Source: Nitrosomonas eutropha (GTDB taxonomy: Bacteria; Pseudomonadota; Gammaproteobacteria; Burkholderiales; Nitrosomonadaceae). From it: 6,418 bases of DNA. The stretch is taken from positions 1 through 6,418 of the forward strand of contig JACTML010000065.1 in NCBI GenBank assembly GCA_014584635.1, read 5' to 3'. Of the stretch, positions 1 to 5,663 are shown in pieces. Both the position numbers and the translations under genes were made by a program. Positions within the stretch are counted from its first letter, which is position 1. Every line of letters begins with the position of its first letter. The notes beneath the pieces are model-generated. The model saw only the letters and a list, made by a program, of their open reading frames with translations, had not been told where the DNA came from and did not search any database.

Positions 1-761
1 GTTCCGATAACCAGCCCGGTACGAATACTTTTGAGCGACAAATACAGAACATCCTGACCCACCTTGTCTGTTCCCAGAACGTGGTAATGCGTGACTAACG
101 CCATAACCGCACCACTCACAGCCAGAACAGCTGCCAGTGTAATCAATACGGCACGCCAGGGAGTTTCAGTGGCGCCGCGCCAGATTACAGTTTGCATCCG
201 CGAAAATGAAATGCGGTAACGCCGTGCCTGCATCCCGCACAAACATGCGACCAATCCTGCCCAGATCAACACCCCCACTCCTGCTCCCGCAACAGATCGC
301 CACCAGACATCGCTTGCCAGTTCTTTTTCCGGATCATGCAGATGTGCGCCGCCAAAGGTTAACCGGGCGAAATCCCATGCCTGCTCTCCTTCAGCAGTGA
401 CAATCATTTGTTTGGCGTAAAGATAGGCAGACAGAGGCGCGGAGTAGGTTTTTTCCACCTGCAAGCGCAGTGGCGCAGCCAGCAGGTCAAACAAACTGAG
501 TACTTCAGCACTGTAGACCACCTCCCCGCTAGAGCGGGATTGTTCCATAGCCGGACGAAAATGGACTGTATCAAGCAGCCCGATCAGAACAAAACACAGC
601 AGGATGGTAAGCGCGGACATTCCGCTGGGGCTGTGCATGACTTTGCGCCAGGAAGCCAGCACATGTTCATGCCGTCTGGCGTAAATACCCAAAACGATAG
701 CTACTGCCAGCAGTAAATAAATCAGAGCATCTGTCCAGAGTATAACGGGAAGAAAAGTCAT
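1..761 (-). CDS. Peptide-type ABC transporter permease (OppC/DppC-like), partial at 3' end
   Basis: Reading the minus strand from 761 gives 253 open codons that run off the left edge, so the C-terminal part is missing. The last visible stretch contains HVLGTDKVGQDVL (residues about 227-239) followed by SIRTGLVIG, the start of the membrane-embedded permease domain of OppC/DppC-type importers (family pattern H-x-LGTD-x-x-G-x-DVL). Earlier hydrophobic segments lie at about residues 3-28, 50-63, 156-173 and 204-223. A long polar stretch between the second and third is probably periplasmic. The protein would be an inner-membrane channel subunit working with a partner permease, two ATPases and a solute-binding protein, none of them visible here. 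The ATG at 761 was chosen because it is the only ATG before the first hydrophobic segment; the frame is closed by a stop at 873-875. Its Shine-Dalgarno sequence is weak. The substrate cannot be told from sequence; a peptide is only the family's usual cargo. Confidence 0.85.
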   Translation of the reverse strand, partial: MTFLPVILWTDALIYLLLAVAIVLGIYARRHEHVLASWRKVMHSPSGMSALTILLCFVLIGLLDTVHFRPAMEQSRSSGEVVYSAEVLSLFDLLAAPLRLQVEKTYSAPLSAYLYAKQMIVTAEGEQAWDFARLTFGGAHLHDPEKELASDVWWRSVAGAGVGVLIWAGLVACLCGMQARRYRISFSRMQTVIWRGATETPWRAVLITLAAVLAVSGAVMALVTHYHVLGTDKVGQDVLYLSLKSIRTGLVIG

Positions 762-1079
762 GATGACAAAGATCAGGTCCAGGCGGTAATAATGCGCTAT
801 TGTAGCGTAGTAGCGACAAACTGCTACAGCGGAGAAAAGAAAGTGAAGGGAGTGTGTTTCCGGCTTTGGTATTCAAGTTGATGATCGTAATACCGTAAAT
901 ATAGCATCCAGCTGAATGTACGTTTGGCTTTCGAATGGTTTGTCTCCGCAGGAAACAACGCAAGCGGATTGCCATCCAAGAAATGACAAAAAAATATCCG
1001 GATTCACTAAAGTTTCGGAATAATTTGTCGTTAAACGAGCATAATATATATAAACATCTATTTTAAAAGGGATTCCGCC
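762..1079. other. Divergent intergenic region between the permease gene and flgM
   Basis: This 318-base stretch separates two divergently transcribed units. Its right end holds the flgM promoter and ribosome binding site. The left end must carry the promoter and leader of the permease gene, but no convincing minus-strand -35/-10 pair was found. An imperfect inverted repeat at 807-814 and 823-830 (GTAGTAGC against GCTACAGC, one mismatch and one wobble, 8-base loop) lies about 46 bases before the permease start codon, in its untranslated leader. It has no following T-run in either direction, so it is not an obvious terminator. The short open frames here on the minus strand have no recognisable domain and are not called as genes. 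Confidence 0.6.
1008..1034 (+). promoter_or_regulatory. Sigma-28 (FliA) promoter of flgM-flgN
   Basis: The sequence reads TAAAGTTT, 11 bases, GTCGTTAA. The -35 element matches the enterobacterial flagellar sigma-28 consensus TAAAGTTT at all 8 positions, the spacer has the consensus length, and the -10 element matches GCCGATAA at 6 of 8. Transcription would start near 1041, leaving a leader of about 39 bases before the flgM ATG at 1080. The known biology of FlgM supports the assignment, since class 3 flagellar promoters usually drive this gene. An overlapping sigma-70-like pair (TTGTCG at 1025-1030 with TATAAA at 1049-1054, spacing 18) could give a basal transcript but is a poorer match. Confidence 0.88.
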
Positions 1080-1379
1080 ATGAAAATAAATCAAATACCT
1101 CCGGGACGCACAGAGCTTGCGGCCGGAGTGGCACATAAAAAGGTGGACAGAGCAGACAACAAAGCGAGTGCCGTTGATAAAACCGACAGTGTCCACATCA
1201 GTACATTGTCAGCGAGTGCTCAAACAGCGGATATTGGTAATGAAGCGATCAATGCCGCAAAAGTTGCCGAAATCAAACAAGCGATCAGTGAAGGACGTTT
1301 CAAGGTAAACCCTGATGTGGTTGCAGATCGTCTGCTGGAAACAGTAAAAGATCTGCTTCAAAACAAACATTCCACCTGA
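1080..1379 (+). CDS. flgM: Anti-sigma-28 factor FlgM
   Basis: This 99-residue protein has the size and organisation of FlgM, which binds and inhibits the flagellar sigma factor FliA until the hook-basal body is complete and FlgM is exported through the flagellar secretion apparatus. The N-terminal half is polar and low in complexity, as expected for an intrinsically disordered export region. The FlgM signature begins with DSVHISTLSA at residues 36-45. The C-terminal sigma-binding part has AAKVAEIKQAISEGRFKVNP (59-78) followed by DVVADRLLETVKDLL (79-93), typical of proteobacterial FlgM. The start is supported by AGGGA at 1068-1072, seven bases before the ATG. Transcription from the sigma-28 promoter just upstream would place the inhibitor under the factor it inhibits, a negative feedback loop. 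flgN follows one base after the stop codon. Confidence 0.95.
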   Translation: MKINQIPPGRTELAAGVAHKKVDRADNKASAVDKTDSVHISTLSASAQTADIGNEAINAAKVAEIKQAISEGRFKVNPDVVADRLLETVKDLLQNKHST

Positions 1380-1380
1380 A

Positions 1381-1845
1381 ATGAACGATAGCGCTCAATT
1401 AATCCCGCAAAAAGGTGACACACTGGAAGCTGTTTTGCAGCTTCAGCTGAAAAACACGCGTCTGTTTCTTGATCTTCTTGAGAATGAACAAGCGCTATTG
1501 ACTTCAGGGCGCATTGACGATCTGGTATCGCTGGTTGCCGATAAGGATCGAGTTGTACAGCAGCTTGCGCAACTGGATACACAACTTAATGCAAACCTGA
1601 CTGCGCTTGATTTTCCTGAGGGCGTTCAGGGGATAAAAGCCTGGATAGCTGCCAACCACCCGGAATCAGAAAATTTTTGCGATTGGGAAGAGCTGCTGAA
1701 GCTGACACATCTCGCCCGTCAGCTTAATCAAACCAATGCTAATATTATTTCCACCTGGTTGCAATACACGCGACAAACGCTCAACACGTTATACAGCGCA
1801 GCGGGACATACCACTCTTTACGATCCCAAAGGACAGGTGGCCTGA
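1381..1845 (+). CDS. flgN: Flagellar export chaperone FlgN
   Basis: This 154-residue, mostly helical and leucine-rich protein matches the FlgN family by size, by its heptad-like helices (for example LQLQLKNTRLFLDLLENEQ at about residues 20-38) and by the conserved ending with LYDPKGQ. FlgN is a cytoplasmic chaperone that binds the hook-filament junction proteins FlgK and FlgL and delivers them to the flagellar type III export apparatus. The ATG lies one base after the flgM stop codon and has no clear Shine-Dalgarno sequence, so translational coupling to flgM is likely. Co-transcription from the sigma-28 promoter at 1008-1034 is expected. Family assignment by eye is helped strongly by the flgM neighbour, because FlgN sequences diverge widely. 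Confidence 0.9.
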   Translation: MNDSAQLIPQKGDTLEAVLQLQLKNTRLFLDLLENEQALLTSGRIDDLVSLVADKDRVVQQLAQLDTQLNANLTALDFPEGVQGIKAWIAANHPESENFCDWEELLKLTHLARQLNQTNANIISTWLQYTRQTLNTLYSAAGHTTLYDPKGQVA

Positions 1846-1927
1846 TAATTTTTTGTGTACTCCATACATCGCATACTTCATCCTGCACACACCTGATTTC
1901 ATAAACACACAACTACATTTGCAAAGA

Positions 1928-1943
1928 TGTTTCACGTGAAACA
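1928..1943. promoter_or_regulatory. parS: parS centromere site (ParB-binding palindrome)
   Basis: The sequence TGTTTCACGTGAAACA is a perfect 16-bp palindrome identical to the widely conserved bacterial chromosomal parS consensus. The symmetry extends one more base on each side (1927-1944). ParB binds this site through its helix-turn-helix and loads there as a CTP-dependent sliding clamp, which ParA then segregates. The cognate genes parA and parB are in the same window, beginning about 2.8 and 3.7 kb downstream. It is the only full match I found in these 6.4 kb. Confidence 0.95.
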
Positions 1944-2036
1944 TTCCGATAATTTTCACGTTTGCCATTTTTGCTTCCTTCAGAATCCACTTGAGCTTGG
2001 TAGTGCAAAGCAACATTCAGCAACGCCAGCCGTGTG

Positions 2037-2066
2037 TTTACACCTGCCTGAGCAATTTCATATAAA
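2037..2066 (+). promoter_or_regulatory. Probable sigma-70 promoter of mnmG
   Basis: TTTACA at 2037-2042 (5 of 6 to TTGACA) and TATAAA at 2061-2066 (5 of 6 to TATAAT) are separated by 18 bases. Transcription would begin near 2073, giving a leader of about 80 bases before the mnmG ATG. It lies 94 bp downstream of parS, so ParB loaded there could slide into it. This is a pattern match only; no start site is known for this sequence. Confidence 0.55.
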
Positions 2067-2153
2067 ATACAGCTGATTTTCAGGCAATCCAAGTATCGGC
2101 AGAGTGACCTGAACCCATTCAGATATACACCACCCAGGTAACTATTCATAGCC

Positions 2154-4079
2154 ATGTATTTTTCAGGAAATTTTGACATCATCGTTGTTGGTGGCGGGCA
2201 TGCCGGAACAGAGGCCGCTCTGGCAGCCGCGCGTACGGGTCAAAAAACATTACTTCTGACACAAAATCTGGATACATTGGGACAGATGTCGTGCAATCCA
2301 TCGATTGGAGGGATTGGCAAAGGCCATCTGGTCAAGGAAATTGATGCATTGGGCGGTGCAATGGCCGCAGCGATTGACGAAGCGGGCATTCAGTTTCGTA
2401 CGCTCAACTCAAGCAAAGGGCCCGCTGTTCGTGCGACACGTGCCCAGGCTGATCGTGTGTTGTACCGTCAGGCTATCCGCAAACGGCTGGAAGCACAGCC
2501 CGGTCTTGCGCTATTGCAATCGACTGTTGATGATTTGCTGTTGCAGGGAAACAGAATCACAGGGGTTGTGACACACCTCGGAATTGCTTTTTCAGCGCGT
2601 GCAGTGGTATTGACAGTCGGTACTTTTTTAGGTGGCCTGGCCCATGTCGGGGATCAGAATTTTCAGGCTGGCAGAGCAGGCGATCCTGCATCAATCCGAC
2701 TGGCACACCGTTTGCGCGAAATGAGTTTATCAGTGGGACGACTCAAAACCGGGACCCCTCCTCGAATCGATGCGCGCACTATCAACTTTCAGGTGTTACG
2801 TGAACAACCAGGCGATGAACCGGTGCCTGTGTTTTCATTTTTAGGCGACATTGCACACCATCCACAGCAAGTGTCATGCTGGATGACGCGCACCAATGAA
2901 AAAACACACGACATCATTCGCACGAGATTGGATCGTTCGCCACTGTATACCGGGAAAATAGAAGGAATCGGACCACGCTACTGTCCGTCCATTGAAGACA
3001 AGGTGGTGCGGTTTTCTGACAGGGATTCGCACACTGTTTTTCTGGAACCGGAAGGACTGGAAACCAGCGAAATTTATCCAAATGGAATTTCCACAAGTCT
3101 GCCTTTTGATATCCAGGTGGAGCTGGTCCGTTCAATTGCCGGGCTTGAAAATGCCCATATCACTCGGCCTGGCTATGCAATTGAATACGATTACTTCGAT
3201 CCGCGTGCACTTAAGAGATCTCTGGAAACAAAAGCAATCGACGGATTATTTTTTGCCGGCCAGATTAACGGCACAACTGGTTATGAAGAAGCTGCCGCGC
3301 AAGGCTTGCTGGCAGGCTTGAACGCCAGCCTGAAAATAAGAGAGCAGGAGCCCTGGTGCCCCAATCGCAGTGAAGCTTATCTGGGTGTACTTGTGGATGA
3401 TCTGGTTACGCGTGGCGTAACGGAGCCCTATCGCATGTTTACCAGTCGCGCCGAATTCCGCTTGCAGTTAAGAGAAGATAATGCTGACATGCGACTGACT
3501 GAAACCGGTCATCAGCTGGGCTTGGTTGATGAAACACGCTGGCAGGCTTTTGTTGCCAAGCGAGCAGCTATTGAAGCTGAAAAAACACGGTTACAGCGGA
3601 TTTGGGTGCCTTCCGGAAATCTGCACAAACTGCAAACAGCACAAACGTTTGAGCAGCAGCATGATCGCGCTTATTCGTTGTACGAGTTACTGCGGCGCCC
3701 GGGAATTGGTTATACAGAGCTGATGGCGCTGTCTGCTGCAGAACGGCCTGTGGTTAGTGATCAAGTCGTTCAGCAGGTGGAAATAGATGTTAAATATGAA
3801 GGCTATATAGAACGGCAAAAACAGGAAGTGCAGCGGCATATCCAGCAGGAAACCATGGTTTTGCCCAAAAATCTGGATTATAGTGCTGTGCGCGGACTTT
3901 CAAATGAAGTCAAGCAAAAACTGAATCAACATCAGCCGGAAACAATTGGTCAAGCAGCACGCATTTCCGGTGTTACGCCGGCGGCCATATCTTTATTGCT
4001 GGTCCATCTGAAGCGTGGTATGGCACGCCAGGCAGCCAAACAGGAAAAAACACATGAATCTGGAAAAACAGTTGCATGA
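2154..4079 (+). CDS. mnmG: tRNA uridine-5-carboxymethylaminomethyl(34) synthesis enzyme MnmG (GidA)
   Basis: This 641-residue flavoprotein is the cytoplasmic partner of MnmE. Together they place the carboxymethylaminomethyl group on wobble uridine 34 of a subset of tRNAs. The N-terminal FAD-binding motif [10 protein letters not shown] is at residues 13-22. [13 protein letters not shown] begins at the conserved Cys47, and [12 protein letters not shown] contains the second conserved cysteine at 277, the same positions as in E. coli MnmG. The late flavin-domain block [16 protein letters not shown] starts near residue 369. The helical C-terminal domain includes YEGYIERQ (548-555) and ends near [17 protein letters not shown]. 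Length is close to the E. coli enzyme (629), with a short lysine-rich tail that overlaps the next gene. The ATG at 2154 is the first start in frame after a stop at 2139-2141, and the protein begins in the usual way (FDIIVVGGG). Its Shine-Dalgarno is poor: AGG at 2136-2138 is 15 bases away. A probable promoter lies at 2037-2066. Confidence 0.98.
   Translation: MYFSGNFDIIVVGGGHAGTEAALAAARTGQKTLLLTQNLDTLGQMSCNPSIGGIGKGHLVKEIDALGGAMAAAIDEAGIQFRTLNSSKGPAVRATRAQADRVLYRQAIRKRLEAQPGLALLQSTVDDLLLQGNRITGVVTHLGIAFSARAVVLTVGTFLGGLAHVGDQNFQAGRAGDPASIRLAHRLREMSLSVGRLKTGTPPRIDARTINFQVLREQPGDEPVPVFSFLGDIAHHPQQVSCWMTRTNEKTHDIIRTRLDRSPLYTGKIEGIGPRYCPSIEDKVVRFSDRDSHTVFLEPEGLETSEIYPNGISTSLPFDIQVELVRSIAGLENAHITRPGYAIEYDYFDPRALKRSLETKAIDGLFFAGQINGTTGYEEAAAQGLLAGLNASLKIREQEPWCPNRSEAYLGVLVDDLVTRGVTEPYRMFTSRAEFRLQLREDNADMRLTETGHQLGLVDETRWQAFVAKRAAIEAEKTRLQRIWVPSGNLHKLQTAQTFEQQHDRAYSLYELLRRPGIGYTELMALSAAERPVVSDQVVQQVEIDVKYEGYIERQKQEVQRHIQQETMVLPKNLDYSAVRGLSNEVKQKLNQHQPETIGQAARISGVTPAAISLLLVHLKRGMARQAAKQEKTHESGKTVA
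4042..4045 (+). promoter_or_regulatory. Ribosome binding site that fixes the rsmG start
   Basis: AGGA at 4042-4045, followed by an A-run, stands 8 bases before the ATG at 4054. The alternative in-frame ATG at 4015 has no such sequence and would add 13 residues rich in basic and polar side chains that fit no RsmG start. The site lies inside the last codons of mnmG, consistent with coupled translation. Confidence 0.75.
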
Positions 4080-4701
4080 TGGCTTAAAGGCAATTCCAGG
4101 GCTATCATCTGTTGACATAGCGCACTTAAGCAGTCAGCTATCGCGCTACATCACGCTCATCACAAAGTGGAACAGTACGCATAATCTGACTTCGGTAAGA
4201 AATCCCGAATCAATGATTACCCGTCATATGCTGGACAGTCTGGTTGTATTACCACATATCAGCGGACCGAATATCGCTGATGTTGGCAGTGGTGCCGGTT
4301 TGCCGGGCATTCCAATAGCATTGGCACGTCCGGACTGGCAGGTGACCCTGGTGGAAAGCAACCAGAAGAAAGCCGCTTTTCTGCAACAGACAGTGGTTGA
4401 ACTGGGACTACAGAACGTCACGATCAAACAAGAACGTATCGAAAAAATAAAACCGGAAAACAAGATAAATACCGTTATTTCACGCGCATTTTCCAGTCTT
4501 GAACGCTTTATGCGTTTATCAAAACATCTGTGTGCGCAGAATGCGGAGCGCTGTCGCTTTGTGGCAATGAAAGGGGCGTTCCCGGATATGGAATTAATGC
4601 AACTCCCTCCGGAATTTCCTGTTGAGCACATTGTTCCCGTGACCGTTCCCGGTCTGCGCGCCAAGCGTCATCTGGTTATCATGCGGTGTCATTCCGAATA
4701 A
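4054..4701 (+). CDS. rsmG: 16S rRNA (guanine-527-N7)-methyltransferase RsmG (GidB)
   Basis: This 215-residue protein is a class I S-adenosylmethionine-dependent methyltransferase that makes m7G527 in the 530 loop of 16S rRNA. Family knowledge links its loss to low-level streptomycin resistance. Visible motifs are [20 protein letters not shown] (39-58) and LDSL just after it, the SAM-binding loop [10 protein letters not shown] (76-85), the ribose-contacting acidic end VES (100-102), and [11 protein letters not shown] beginning at 142 with the conserved Arg144. The length fits the family (E. coli 207). The start at 4054 was chosen over 4015 because of its ribosome binding site and the normal N-terminus MNLEKQL. 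It overlaps the end of mnmG by 26 bases in another frame, which suggests a shared transcript and coupled translation. parA follows after 42 bases. Confidence 0.97.
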   Translation: MNLEKQLHDGLKAIPGLSSVDIAHLSSQLSRYITLITKWNSTHNLTSVRNPESMITRHMLDSLVVLPHISGPNIADVGSGAGLPGIPIALARPDWQVTLVESNQKKAAFLQQTVVELGLQNVTIKQERIEKIKPENKINTVISRAFSSLERFMRLSKHLCAQNAERCRFVAMKGAFPDMELMQLPPEFPVEHIVPVTVPGLRAKRHLVIMRCHSE

Positions 4702-4743
4702 TGGCAAGTGCGCTCCGGTGTTTCGGGATAACAACATAATTTA

Positions 4744-5508
4744 ATGGCCAAAGTACTCGCTATCGCCAACCAGAAGGGAGGAGTAGGCAAGACAACAACC
4801 AGTATCAATCTGGCTGCCAGTCTGGCAAATGCCGGTAAACGCGTGCTGCTGATTGATCTGGACCCGCAGGGTAACACCACTATGGGAAGTGGCGTCGATA
4901 AACGTTTGCTGGATCATACTGTTTATCACGTGTTGCTGGGTGAAAAGACCGCTTCCGAAGTTCGCCTGCCGACACATCCGGGAAAGTACGACCTGCTTCC
5001 GGCCAATCAGGAACTGGCAGGAGCAGAGGTGGAAATGGTAGCGTTGGAGCGACGCGAATCCCGGCTAAAGGAAGCTTTGCTGGCGATACAATCAGACTAC
5101 GATTTCATTCTGATCGATTGCCCTCCTGCGCTTAACTTATTGACATTAAACGGATTATGCGCGGCACATGCTGTCATCATTCCCATGCAGTGCGAATATT
5201 ACGCACTGGAAGGCCTGAGTGATCTGGTCAATACTATCAAACGTGTACGCACAAGTTTTAACCCTCTTATCCGGATAGAAGGTCTGCTGCGAACCATGTT
5301 TGATCCGCGCAATCTGCTGGCGCAGCAGGTATCCGACCAATTAAAACAACACTTTGGCAACAAGGTTTATCAGACCATTATTCCTCGCAATATCCGGTTG
5401 GCAGAAGCCCCCGGATTTGGACTACCGGTGCTTTATCACGACCGCCAATCCCGAGGGGCCCGCGCTTACCTTGAACTAGCCAGCGAAATTTTGGCAACGG
5501 CGACTTAG
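4744..5508 (+). CDS. parA: Chromosome-partitioning ATPase ParA (Soj)
   Basis: This 254-residue deviant-Walker P-loop ATPase is of the short chromosomal ParA/Soj kind, lacking the N-terminal helix-turn-helix of plasmid type Ia ParA. The Walker A motif KGGVGKTT (11-18) has the signature Lys11 and catalytic-site Lys16. The A' motif LLIDLDPQGNTT (35-46) has Asp38 and Asp40, and Walker B FILIDCPPAL (121-130) has Asp125. ATP-bound dimers bind the nucleoid nonspecifically, and ParB-parS complexes stimulate hydrolysis, which drives origin segregation. The ATG at 4744 is certain from the canonical MAKVLAIANQKGGVGKTT beginning, yet no good Shine-Dalgarno precedes it; GGGATAA at 4725-4731 is too distant and the leader is AT-rich. 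It probably shares a transcript with mnmG-rsmG, since no convincing promoter was seen in the 42-base gap. Confidence 0.97.
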   Translation: MAKVLAIANQKGGVGKTTTSINLAASLANAGKRVLLIDLDPQGNTTMGSGVDKRLLDHTVYHVLLGEKTASEVRLPTHPGKYDLLPANQELAGAEVEMVALERRESRLKEALLAIQSDYDFILIDCPPALNLLTLNGLCAAHAVIIPMQCEYYALEGLSDLVNTIKRVRTSFNPLIRIEGLLRTMFDPRNLLAQQVSDQLKQHFGNKVYQTIIPRNIRLAEAPGFGLPVLYHDRQSRGARAYLELASEILATAT

Positions 5509-5663
5509 TTAGCAAGGCAGTCAGCCCAAGGCAAAAGTTAGTGAAGAAGCATAATAAATGAGTACGCTGCGCCGGCTTTTAACGCAGAAATGGCAACGCA
5601 GACAGTTTTGCAAAGGCTCTCTAAGTGAAAGCCTGCAGATATTTTTAATCAGGTACCGTAATT
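5509..5663 (+). other. Long parA-parB spacer with small hairpin and direct repeat
   Basis: The 155 bases between the parA stop and the parB start are longer than usual for these adjacent genes. They contain an 8-base direct repeat AACGCAGA (5581-5588 and 5595-5602) and a weak hairpin (AGGCT 5614-5618 with AGCCT 5630-5634, extended inward by two pairs after a mismatch). A short T-run near 5641-5646 lies seven bases after the hairpin. A 39-codon open frame (ATG at 5558, stop at 5675-5677) runs through the spacer and overlaps the start of parB in another frame. It has only a weak upstream purine run (5543-5549) and no recognised homology, so it is not called as a gene. No clear promoter was found. 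Confidence 0.35.

Larger units (their letters stand above)
1846..2153. other. Intergenic region between flgN and mnmG with parS and promoter
   Basis: This 308-base, AT-rich stretch separates the flagellar pair from the mnmG cluster. It contains a perfect parS site at 1928-1943 and a probable sigma-70 promoter at 2037-2066, each listed separately. Just downstream of parS, 1952-1967 shares the TTTCACGT half of parS (10 of 16 positions overall) and could be a decayed or half site. No strong terminator is visible after flgN. No DnaA box matching TTATCCACA closely was seen, so there is no evidence that this is the replication origin itself. The short open frames here have no recognisable features. 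Confidence 0.7.

Noticed and set aside
206..716. Plus-strand open frames at 206-400 and 408-716
   Set aside because: They lie opposite the continuous minus-strand permease frame and their translations have the composition of antisense shadows, with no domain.
667..1196. Minus-strand open frames at 667-975 and 873-1196
   Set aside because: One overlaps the permease start in another frame and the other runs antisense into flgM and across its promoter. Neither shows a motif or a credible ribosome binding site.
1834..1854. Possible rho-independent terminator at the end of flgN (CAGG-TGG-CCTG then TTTTTT)
   Set aside because: The stem is only four base pairs with a three-base loop and lies over the stop codon, too weak to call.
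1846..2153. Replication origin (oriC) before mnmG, as in some bacteria with gidA next to oriC
   Set aside because: No cluster of DnaA boxes or AT-rich repeat array was found; AT-richness alone is not enough.
1789..2182. Minus-strand open frames through the flgN-mnmG intergenic region
   Set aside because: They pass through parS and the mnmG promoter, overlap conserved gene ends and look cysteine- and methionine-rich without any family pattern.
4224..4664. 146-codon minus-strand open frame opposite rsmG
   Set aside because: rsmG is unambiguous on the plus strand, and the antisense translation shows no family features.
4924..4940. CACGTG core inside parA as a second parS
   Set aside because: Only the six-base core matches; the flanking bases do not form the parS palindrome.
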